The position numbers were made by a program, and so were the translations under genes. The notes beneath the pieces were generated by a model. The model saw nothing but the letters and a program-made list of their open reading frames with translations. It was not told the origin of the DNA and did not search any database. A stretch of 23,970 bases of DNA, taken from positions 1 through 23,970 of IMG/VR virus record IMGVR_UViG_3300023697_000627. One strand, written 5' to 3'. Each line of letters begins with the position of its first letter. The stretch's first letter is position 1. Origin of the DNA: a virus. This document shows positions 6,967 through 14,132 of this stretch, piece after piece.

Positions 6967-8799
6967 ATGGCAACGAATAAGAAAATTAACGTAACAGAAT
7001 TAGACTTCGATAACATCAAGTCTAACTTAAAAGAATTCCTAAAGGGACAAGAGCAGTTTCAAGATTATGATTTTGAAGGTTCTGCAATGTCCGTTTTGTT
7101 AGACGTTCTTGCTTATAACACTCACTATAATGCTCTGTATAACAACATGGCTATCAATGAGATGTTCTTGGAGTCTGCGCGTAAACGCAATAGCGTCGTG
7201 TCACTTGCCAAGATGCTTGGTTACACTCCACGTTCTGCCGCTTGTGCAAGAGCTATCGTAACAGTAACTGTTTCTGGTGGAACTAATTCTCCTTCTGCGA
7301 TTACACTACCTGCATTCTCAGAGTTCACTACAAACGTAGATGGTGCTCAATATACTTTCTTTAATACAGGATCTGTTACATCTTCTAAATCCAATAACGC
7401 TTATACATTCACTGATGTTGAAATTGTAGAAGGTAAGCCATTGACATATAAGTATGTTGTTGGCTCTGGTACACGTTATCTGATTCCAAATGCTAACGTA
7501 GACTTATCTACACTGAAGGTGCAGGTTCAAGAGAATCCAACTTCTAGTTTGTACGAAACATGGTCTAATTCAGACACAGTTGTAAATGCGACACCTACAT
7601 CAAAATCTTTCTGGGTTAAAGAAATCGACGATGGTCTTTATGAAATCACATTCGGTGATGGTAATATTGGTCGTGCATTAAATTCTGGTAACGTAGTTCA
7701 CCTAGAATATTTCGTTTCTAGCTTAGACGCTGCAAATGGCGCTAAGACATTTAGCTATAATGGTGCGACACTGCTCGGTGGTGGTACTGTTAACGTTATT
7801 ACTACTGGTATCGCTTCTAATGGTTCAGATAAAGAATCAAATGACAGTATTCGTTTCAATGCTCCAAAGTTCTATGCTGCTCAAAACCGTGCAGTTACTC
7901 CAGATGACTACAAGGCTCTAATTTACGCTAACGTACCAGAAGCAAAATCTGTTTCTGTTTGGGGTGGTGAGGATAACAATCCTCCAGTATACGGTAAGAC
8001 ATTTATCTGCATCAAACCAAAAGATGCGACTAAGCTAACTTCTGTTCAGAAGGCTGCTATCACTTCTTCTGTTTTGAGTAAACGTAACGTTGTTTCTGTT
8101 ATCCCAGAGATTGTAGATCCAGAGTATATCAATATTGCATTGAATATTGCTGTGTACTACAACGAACAAGAAACTACAAAAACTGCTTCAGAAATCGCTA
8201 CCCTTGTTCGTCAGACAGTTATTTCTTATAACGATTCCGACCTTCAAACATTCGATGGTGTATTCCGTTTCTCTAAGCTAAGTAAACTTATCGATGAGAC
8301 AGATCCTTCTATCGTAAATAATATCACAACTGTGATGCTTCGTCGTAAATTGACACCACGTTATAACGTGTCTGCTCAGTATCTGTTAAATATTATTAAC
8401 CCTATTTACTACTCTGGTGTTGCTGAGGAATCTTTCTCTAGCACTGGTTTCTATATTGCTGGTTCTGACCAGATCCACTATCTTGATGATGATGGTTCTA
8501 AGTATGTTCGTATGTTCCGTTATGGACAAAACGCTGCTAAGATTTATGTAGACAATCAGATCGGTACTATTGACTATGCCAATGGTATCGTTGATATTAA
8601 GAACCTAAACATCACTGCTTTGGCAGATGTTGACTTTGAAATTTCTATCGCTCCACAATCTAACGACGTAGTTTCTGCTCTTACTCAAGTTGCAGAAATT
8701 GCCACAGACCACTTGAAGATTACCGCTATCGCTGATAAAACAGCTTCTGGTGACCTACGTGGTGGATACAACTATCAGTTCACTTCTAGTCGTTCATAA
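6967..8799 (+). CDS. gp6: Baseplate wedge subunit gp6
   Basis: gp6 dimers form the ring that holds the T4 baseplate wedges together; the family is related to phage Mu/P2 baseplate protein J. This protein has 610 residues (T4: 660). The N-terminal signature is clear: NLKEFLKGQEQFQDYDFEGS and VLLDVLAYNTHYNALYNNMA correspond residue by residue to T4 NLIEWLNGQNEFLDYDFEGS and the following LAYNTLY. Then come a Val/Thr beta domain, an ITFGDGNIG turn (T4 FGEGEI), and AVTPDDYKALIYANVPEAKSV, the conserved AxxxDY element of the J-like core. The C-terminal part ends in repeated strands and helices. The ATG directly follows the gp25 stop, and the stop overlaps the following gene's ATG by one base. Confidence 0.95.
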   Translation: MATNKKINVTELDFDNIKSNLKEFLKGQEQFQDYDFEGSAMSVLLDVLAYNTHYNALYNNMAINEMFLESARKRNSVVSLAKMLGYTPRSAACARAIVTVTVSGGTNSPSAITLPAFSEFTTNVDGAQYTFFNTGSVTSSKSNNAYTFTDVEIVEGKPLTYKYVVGSGTRYLIPNANVDLSTLKVQVQENPTSSLYETWSNSDTVVNATPTSKSFWVKEIDDGLYEITFGDGNIGRALNSGNVVHLEYFVSSLDAANGAKTFSYNGATLLGGGTVNVITTGIASNGSDKESNDSIRFNAPKFYAAQNRAVTPDDYKALIYANVPEAKSVSVWGGEDNNPPVYGKTFICIKPKDATKLTSVQKAAITSSVLSKRNVVSVIPEIVDPEYINIALNIAVYYNEQETTKTASEIATLVRQTVISYNDSDLQTFDGVFRFSKLSKLIDETDPSIVNNITTVMLRRKLTPRYNVSAQYLLNIINPIYYSGVAEESFSSTGFYIAGSDQIHYLDDDGSKYVRMFRYGQNAAKIYVDNQIGTIDYANGIVDIKNLNITALADVDFEISIAPQSNDVVSALTQVAEIATDHLKITAIADKTASGDLRGGYNYQFTSSRS

Positions 8800-11021
8800 T
8801 GATTACTAAACCAAAGCTATCATCTCTGGTAGCGTCTCAGTTACCAGAGTTTGTTCGAGATGATTACGGTACGTTTGTTGCATTCTTACAAGCGTATTAT
8901 GATTATCTTGAAACAACACAACAAGACTTAGGTAATCTTAGAGATCTGGATAAAACACTAGACTCTTTCATTCGCTACTTCAAAGATGAACTAGCATCAA
9001 AGTTACCTTACACTACGGTAGAACCTCGATTCTTGATGGAACATATCAAGGAACATTATGGAGCGAAAGGTTCTGAGGCTTCTTACAAGTTATTGTTCAG
9101 AATTTTATTCAATAAAGACGTTTCTGTAGAGTATCCAGCCAAGCAGATGCTTCGTGCTTCTGATGGTAAATGGAACCAAGACGTTTCAGTATTCATCAAG
9201 ATTCTTACTGGCCATCCAAACGATCCAATCGGTAAGTTAGTTGACGTTGTTACACCAAACAAGATTATTCGTGTTCTAGTTGATCGTCGCCAATATGTTG
9301 AAGTTGAAGTAGACCGTGTTGTTAAAATTGCAGACAACGTTTATGAATATTACATCGATCGTCGTTTCTTCGGTAACATCTCTGTTGGCGATAGACTGCG
9401 ATATCGCGATGACGTTGCGGGCATCTACTTTACTGGTGAGATTCTAGCCACGACTTCTACATTAGAGATCCAAAAACCTGGAACTGGTTTCAAGATTGGC
9501 GACTTATACAATATTAGAAACTTCGATGGATACGGATCCATTATGAAGGTTGCTCGTGTAGATTCCAATGGTGGTATCGCACAGGCTCAGTTTATTAAGT
9601 ATGGTGTTGGTTACACAACTGACTTCACTACAACAATTTCTGCTAAATCGGGACAAGACGTTTCTGGCACAGCGGGTACAATTATACAACGTGTTGACAC
9701 AGTAGTTGGCAGTAACGTTGTAACTCAACTCACAATCTCTGAAAAGTTAGATGGTTTCGCCGAGAGTGGTACGATTAACACTTCTGATTATAACATTGAT
9801 GAATCTGGAATCCCAGCATTTGACGGAACATACGTTGGTCTAGTATTACGAGAGTTTGGTATCTCTAGTGTTGACTCTACAACAACAGGTAACGATCCTG
9901 CTATTCTTAAATGTACTCTTGGACCATTGGCAAAATATCCAGGCTACTACGTTAACAATGATGGCTTCTTGGACGATGCAATCTTTATTCAAGACAGTCG
10001 CTACTACCAAGCCTTCTCTTATGTTATTAAGATCGATGAGGCATTGAACTCATATAAGACAGTCGTTAAGAACTTGATCCACCCTTCAGGTATGGCTATC
10101 TTCGGCGAGTATGATATTCGTAATGAATTTGATATTAGTGAAACATTAGAATCTTTGGTTAAGATTTTAGCAGTTACAGTTCAAGATGAAGTAACAACAA
10201 CTACTATCGGAGAAGAGCTAGATCTAGGTAGAACAATGCCATATCTAGATTTTAGCAAGTATTTCGATGATCAGACATCAAATTACGATGACTTCGTAGA
10301 AGGTCACTATGTAACTATGGTTGAAACTGGATTAGCTTTAGACAGCACCAGAACAATGCCATACTTAACACTGTCTAAACCTATCGATGGAACTAATCTA
10401 AATTACAATGGTGATGTTGAGTCACAGTCTATTTCTCTGGCAGACGGTGGAGATGTAGAAGACTCTACAAGAACAATGCCATATTTTGCAGTTTCTAAGT
10501 CTCTGACATTAAACCACTATATCAACGATGGCACTACACAAGACGCAGAGTCTGTGTATATGATAGATACAACTGGCACTGATTCTACAAGAACGATGCC
10601 GTATCTAACATTGTTTAAAGCACTAGATAATCACCTTAACTATGACCTAGTTTATGATGATGAAACAGTGTTAATGGCTGAAAACGCTATATTATACGTA
10701 TTAGGCACTAGAACTGGCGCAGACATTATCGATGTAACTAAGTCTTTAGTTGCTGGTCACTATATTAATGATGGTGTTACAGCAGATTCTGAGCAAGTAG
10801 TTATGTCTGATACAGATGCTACTAGCTCGACCGACCTAAATAGAACGACACCAGCATTTGTTTACACAACTACTATCGACCCATCATACTATGGTGGAGA
10901 TGATAATGCTGCGCCTACTGATTCTGGAGGCGTTATCGACATTAACCCTTATGGAGAAGCTGGCTTCTTCTTAAATGATGGTGGATTATATGTTGGCAAT
11001 CCGATCGTATTCACAGGCTAA
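8799..11021 (+). CDS. Baseplate wedge/virion structural protein between gp6 and gp8 (gp7 position) with 40-residue repeats
   Basis: This 740-residue protein lies where T4 has gp7, between gp6 and gp8. Its sequence is of the type annotated as virion structural or wedge protein in environmental T4-like phages; I see no direct similarity to T4 gp7. The N-terminus has the conserved helical element LPEFVRDDYGTFVAFLQAYYDYLE, then YTTVEPRFLMEHIKEHYGAKGSE and a helix with FRILFNKDVSVEYP. Residues about 220-290 contain a GTGFKIGD...GVGYTTDFT pair related to the Gly-x-Gly-Tyr repeats elsewhere in the window. Residues about 420-460 hold a conserved VVKNLIHPSGMAIFGEY element. Residues 478-725 are six repeats, each beginning RTMPYL or a variant. 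The C-terminus is Gly/Asp-rich. A role as the outer wedge arm is inferred from position only. Confidence 0.7.
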   Translation: MITKPKLSSLVASQLPEFVRDDYGTFVAFLQAYYDYLETTQQDLGNLRDLDKTLDSFIRYFKDELASKLPYTTVEPRFLMEHIKEHYGAKGSEASYKLLFRILFNKDVSVEYPAKQMLRASDGKWNQDVSVFIKILTGHPNDPIGKLVDVVTPNKIIRVLVDRRQYVEVEVDRVVKIADNVYEYYIDRRFFGNISVGDRLRYRDDVAGIYFTGEILATTSTLEIQKPGTGFKIGDLYNIRNFDGYGSIMKVARVDSNGGIAQAQFIKYGVGYTTDFTTTISAKSGQDVSGTAGTIIQRVDTVVGSNVVTQLTISEKLDGFAESGTINTSDYNIDESGIPAFDGTYVGLVLREFGISSVDSTTTGNDPAILKCTLGPLAKYPGYYVNNDGFLDDAIFIQDSRYYQAFSYVIKIDEALNSYKTVVKNLIHPSGMAIFGEYDIRNEFDISETLESLVKILAVTVQDEVTTTTIGEELDLGRTMPYLDFSKYFDDQTSNYDDFVEGHYVTMVETGLALDSTRTMPYLTLSKPIDGTNLNYNGDVESQSISLADGGDVEDSTRTMPYFAVSKSLTLNHYINDGTTQDAESVYMIDTTGTDSTRTMPYLTLFKALDNHLNYDLVYDDETVLMAENAILYVLGTRTGADIIDVTKSLVAGHYINDGVTADSEQVVMSDTDATSSTDLNRTTPAFVYTTTIDPSYYGGDDNAAPTDSGGVIDINPYGEAGFFLNDGGLYVGNPIVFTG
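10230..10841 (+). repeat. In-frame tandem repeats, 120-base period, in the wedge protein gene
   Basis: Units begin with an AGAAC codon pair for Arg-Thr at 10230, 10350, 10470, 10590 and 10710, each exactly 120 bases apart. A sixth, diverged start lies at 10842 (132 bases on). The first four read RTMPY followed by a hydrophobic pair, an aromatic or Ser-Lys, then an acidic Asn-Tyr-rich middle and a D-S-T ending. The first bases AGAACAATGCC are identical in three units and differ by one base in the fourth. The rest of each unit has diverged, so this is an old protein repeat and not a recent duplication. Two units share a HYINDG middle. Confidence 0.9.
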
Positions 11022-11046
11022 CACAATTACTCAATAGGAGAATTTT

Positions 11047-11499
11047 ATGGAATTTCAACAACAAGAAGAACTTAAAGCTACAGGCGAAGTACAGATTCAA
11101 CTTCTGGACGCTTCTGGTAAAGTTAAAGAAACACACAAGGTTAAAAACCTAGTTGTTACAACAGGTAAGACTTATATCGCTGCGCGTATGCAGGGCACTT
11201 CTGTGCCAACAGTTATGGGTTTCATGGCAATTGGTACAGGTACTGCAACCCCAGCTGTAGCAAACACTACACTAGGCGTTGAAGCTGGTCGAGTAGCATT
11301 GGCTTCTTTCTCATCTTCTGCTAACCAAGTTACTGCTACTGCTACTTTCCCAGCAGGTACTGGTACTGGTGCTATCACTGAAGCAGGTATTTTCAATGCT
11401 AATACTGGCGGTACAATGCTTTGCCGTACAACTTTCCCAGTTGTTAACAAGGCTGCTGGCGACTCTATCGCTATCACTTGGGTTGTTACAGTAAGCTAA
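11047..11499 (+). CDS. Conserved phage structural protein of unknown role, 150 aa
   Basis: The start is supported by a good ribosome binding site, AGGAGA at 11036-11041, six bases before the ATG. The product is rich in Thr, Ala, Val and Gly and free of Cys except one, as expected of a beta-structured virion component. The pattern is one I recognise from many phage genomes without an assigned function. It has a VKETHKVKNLVVTTGKTYIA opening, then a FMAIGTGTATPAVANTTLGV loop, an E-x-G-R strand, ITEAGIFNANTGGTMLCR, and a terminal DSIAITWVVTV strand. Its position between the repeat-bearing wedge protein and gp8 suggests a peripheral baseplate or fibre-attachment part, but nothing in the sequence proves this. 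Confidence 0.7.
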   Translation: MEFQQQEELKATGEVQIQLLDASGKVKETHKVKNLVVTTGKTYIAARMQGTSVPTVMGFMAIGTGTATPAVANTTLGVEAGRVALASFSSSANQVTATATFPAGTGTGAITEAGIFNANTGGTMLCRTTFPVVNKAAGDSIAITWVVTVS

Positions 11500-11515
11500 T
11501 TTTTAGGTAAATTCA

Positions 11516-14098
11516 ATGAGCTCATCTTCTTTACTGAAGTCTCCTCTACATAACTCTATTGCAGAGGCGTTGTACGATGAGATCCAGAACCGAAATGCAC
11601 GTTACTACTATTTCTTAGGAAAGACTGTTAGTTGGGTGGACGACACAACTCCTCCATACCCAATTGACAGTTTCGATTATGAGTTACAAACACGTAACGA
11701 AATGATCACTCTAAAAGAAATCAAGAGCACAGACGTATCATTCGTTATCCCACGTGTAGACTGGGTAGCTAATCAGGTTTGGGATATGTACGATGATCAG
11801 TACAGCGATGAAGTTCAAGGTATCAACCTAATCTCAGGTGGTTATGGATATTCAGATCCACCTTCTATCACAATCACTGGTGGTGGCGGTTCTGGCGCAG
11901 TTGCTGTGCCATATATCGTGGATGGTGTTATCGTTTCTATCGAAATGGTTTCTAAGGGACGAGGATATACTTCTGTTCCAACAGTTACTATTTCTGGTGG
12001 AGGTGGTGATGGAGCAGCTGCAGAAGCTAAAGTTACCATTGCTTACTCTGGCGCGCAGCGTTTAGAAGACATTAACTCTGTTGTTATAACAGACGAGTAC
12101 AACGTTTACAAATGTCTTGATAATAATAACAATGCAATTTCTACATACAAACCAATCGGTACTGTTGTAGATCCAGTTACAATGCCAGACGGATATATGT
12201 GGAAATACATGTATAGTATTCCAATCGCTCTGCGCAACAAATTCTTGACTGATGCATATATGCCAGTCGTTAACTCTATCCGTTCACAGTTTTACTCTAA
12301 CGGAGAGATCTTAAACGTTATTCTAGAAAATAACGGTAAGAATTATACATTTGCCTCAATCTCTGTTGCAGGCGACGGATATCGTGAGTCTGATCCGCTA
12401 CTGTTACAGAACGTTAATATTTCTGCAGGTGGCACTGGATACAATTCTGGTGCAACTATTCAGATCGATCCTCCTTTCTCTGGTGCCAATACTTGGGTTG
12501 CCAACATCGGTATCTTATTGGGTCAACGTGTAGAATATAATAACAACATCTATGAAGCTACAGTTACAGGCGTAACTGCTACACCAGCACCAACACATAA
12601 GTCTGGTATCGTATCTAATGGTACAGCTTCTCTAAAATATATCGGTACACGCGCAACTGGATCTGTTGCAGTTTCTGGTGGTGTTGTTACTGGAGTAGTT
12701 TTAAATGGTAGTATCTTAGAAGTTGATATTACATCTGCAGGTTCTGGTTATACATCTGCTCCATCAGTATCATTAGTCGGTGGTGGCGGTTCTGGTTTTG
12801 TTGGTTCTGCTGTTATGAGTGGAACTGGCGTATCTAAAGTCTACGTTTCAGACTCTGGTGACTCTTATACTTCTATTCCTACTGCAGTTTTTGGAAGACA
12901 GTGGGCTGCTTCTACTGCATATACAGTAGGAACTCAGATTTTCTATTCTAACCGTTTGTATACAGTAACAACTGCGGGTACTTCTAGCAGTGTTGCCCCT
13001 ACTCATACATCTGGCGCAGCAGCTAACGGTACTGCGATACTTACGTACGTTGGATCTCCAGCCACAGGCACTGTTGTGCTAAAATATGGATCTGGTTATT
13101 CTACATTACCAAATATTCAAATTCAACCAGTTTCTGGTGGTGCTGGCGCGACAGGTTACTTTGTTGGCGTTAAGTCAGAAGCTAAACTTGTTCCTATCCT
13201 TTCGAATGGTCAAATTATCGGCGTCCAGATTGATAATGGCGGCGTTGGATATACATACGCGAACTTGACTGTTGCTGGTGACGGTACTGAGGCTAAAATT
13301 ACAGCAGACTTGAGTCCAGGTGATATCAATACGCTACAAGCCAATACTGAGCTACTTACACCAGATGGTCGTATTATGGCATGGCCAGTTATCTCTGGCG
13401 GTTATGGTTACGGATCTAATTTCCCGATCACTATTGATGGTGACGGTACTGGTGCTGCTGCAACTGCTATTGTTGAGGGTGGTGCAATCAAGAAGATTCA
13501 AGTAGACAGCTATGGTCTAGGTTATCACTGGGCTACTGCATCTTTTGATCAGGGTTCTGGATTCGGCGCTAAGGTTCGTCCAGTTCGTGCTCCATTTGGT
13601 GGTCACGGTAAAGATCCAATATCAGGTGTATTTGCTAGAACTCTTATGTTCTATACTAACATCTCTAAGGATACCAACCAAGGATTTAACGTCAATAACG
13701 ATTTCCGTCAACTAGGCATCATTAAGAATCCACGTCAGTTTGCTTCTTATGGTAACTTAAAGAGTGCATTGGCATCTGCTTGTTACGTTGTTACTGGATC
13801 TATCGATACTTCTAAATTCAAGCCAGATATGGAATTGACACTAGGTTCATCTACTGGTCGCAAATTCCGTATTGTTTCTGCTACTACAACTGCTGTGCTT
13901 TTACAGTCACTAGAAAATGCAGTACCTACTGTTGGTGCTACATTCTTAAACCCTAGTTCAGAAGGGTTCACTGCCTCTGGGGTTACTGCTCCAACTGCAG
14001 ATAAATATTCTGGTCATATTCTGTTTATCGATAATAAACAGGCGTTCACACCGACCGCTGACCAAACAGTTACGCTAAGAACTGTTATCAAATTCTAA
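11516..14098 (+). CDS. gp8: Baseplate wedge subunit gp8, greatly expanded by beta-repeat and carbohydrate-binding-like insertions
   Basis: gp8 is an outer wedge protein bound to gp10, gp7 and gp6 in T4 (334 residues). This one has 860, but the gp8 landmarks are all present in order. They are TPPYPIDSFDYE at 45-56, FVIPRVDW at 76-83, VYKCLDN at 197-203, MPDGYMWKYMYSIP at 223-236, FRQLGIIKNPRQF at 730-742, and SGHILFIDNKQAFT...TVTLRTVIKF at the end (T4: MIYMENRPPI...EINILFTF). Extra material lies at about 101-180, 259-695 and 745-828. It consists mainly of about ten Gly-x-Gly-Tyr units with Gly-rich GGGGSGA turns, plus two Trp/Tyr/PTH modules at 327-380 and 463-516. The core wedge role is secure; the inserted parts probably protrude and could bind glycans or stabilise the particle, which is inference. 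Confidence 0.9.
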   Translation: MSSSSLLKSPLHNSIAEALYDEIQNRNARYYYFLGKTVSWVDDTTPPYPIDSFDYELQTRNEMITLKEIKSTDVSFVIPRVDWVANQVWDMYDDQYSDEVQGINLISGGYGYSDPPSITITGGGGSGAVAVPYIVDGVIVSIEMVSKGRGYTSVPTVTISGGGGDGAAAEAKVTIAYSGAQRLEDINSVVITDEYNVYKCLDNNNNAISTYKPIGTVVDPVTMPDGYMWKYMYSIPIALRNKFLTDAYMPVVNSIRSQFYSNGEILNVILENNGKNYTFASISVAGDGYRESDPLLLQNVNISAGGTGYNSGATIQIDPPFSGANTWVANIGILLGQRVEYNNNIYEATVTGVTATPAPTHKSGIVSNGTASLKYIGTRATGSVAVSGGVVTGVVLNGSILEVDITSAGSGYTSAPSVSLVGGGGSGFVGSAVMSGTGVSKVYVSDSGDSYTSIPTAVFGRQWAASTAYTVGTQIFYSNRLYTVTTAGTSSSVAPTHTSGAAANGTAILTYVGSPATGTVVLKYGSGYSTLPNIQIQPVSGGAGATGYFVGVKSEAKLVPILSNGQIIGVQIDNGGVGYTYANLTVAGDGTEAKITADLSPGDINTLQANTELLTPDGRIMAWPVISGGYGYGSNFPITIDGDGTGAAATAIVEGGAIKKIQVDSYGLGYHWATASFDQGSGFGAKVRPVRAPFGGHGKDPISGVFARTLMFYTNISKDTNQGFNVNNDFRQLGIIKNPRQFASYGNLKSALASACYVVTGSIDTSKFKPDMELTLGSSTGRKFRIVSATTTAVLLQSLENAVPTVGATFLNPSSEGFTASGVTAPTADKYSGHILFIDNKQAFTPTADQTVTLRTVIKF
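12494..12655 (+). other. Trp/Tyr/PTH module, first copy in gp8
   Basis: Encodes gp8 residues about 327-380. The order is a leading Trp, a short spacer, Leu-Gly-Gln-x-Val-x-Tyr-Asn-Asn-x-Ile-Tyr, a small polar loop, Ala-Pro-Thr-His-Lys-Ser-Gly, then a Gly-Thr-Ala strand ending Tyr-Ile-Gly. The spacing of Trp, Gly, Tyr and Tyr resembles small chitin-binding modules of the CBM5/12 type. This is a pattern likeness and not a proven family assignment. Confidence 0.5.
12902..13063 (+). other. Trp/Tyr/PTH module, second copy in gp8
   Basis: Encodes gp8 residues about 463-516: Trp-Ala-Ala-Ser-Thr-Ala-Tyr-Thr-Val-Gly, then x-x-Phe-Tyr-Ser-Asn-Arg-Leu-Tyr, AGTSSSVAPTHTSG, a Gly-Thr-Ala strand and Tyr-Val-Gly. 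It is closer to the CBM5/12 pattern than the first copy and lies between two Gly-x-Gly-Tyr units. Function is not shown by the sequence. Confidence 0.55.
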
Positions 14099-14104
14099 TA
14101 AATA
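14097..14104 (+). promoter_or_regulatory. Possible T4-type late promoter before the DUF4815 gene
   Basis: AATAAATA matches seven of eight bases of the T4 late promoter element TATAAATA. It lies 28 bases before the ATG at 14133, in one of the few intergenic gaps of the window, which would give a short leader. The region is AT-rich, so a chance match is quite possible. It would require a gp55-type late sigma factor encoded elsewhere. Confidence 0.35.
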
Positions 14105-14132
14105 AAGAATAACATTAAAGAAGAGTATAAGA

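Larger units (their letters stand above)
11831..13585 (+). repeat. About ten Gly-x-Gly-Tyr beta repeats within gp8
   Basis: In the protein, units centre on GGYGYSDPPSITI, GRGYTSVPTVTIS, GKNYTFASISVAG, GTGYNSGATIQI, GSGYTSAPSVSLV, GDSYTSIPTAVFG, GSGYSTLPNIQI, GVGYTYANLTVAG, GYGYGSNFPITID and GLGYHWATASFD. Several are followed by a GGGGSGA-type turn and an Ala-rich strand with a Val-x-x-Gly-x-Ile element. They occur in two blocks, residues about 106-175 and 270-690, separated by a stretch of the gp8 core. The DNA of the units is diverged. A few short stretches, such as GGTGGTGGCGGTTCTGG at 11879-11895 and 12780-12796, are shared. Confidence 0.8.

Noticed and set aside
10230-10841. Regular 120-base spacing as a CRISPR array or other noncoding repeat
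   Set aside because: Repeats are in frame, diverged, and only about 11-15 bases are shared. The region is plainly protein-coding.
11172-11477. 101-codon - strand open frame opposite the 150-aa gene
   Set aside because: The Ala/Val/Pro-rich reading is the usual shadow of a Thr/Ala/Gly-rich coding strand.
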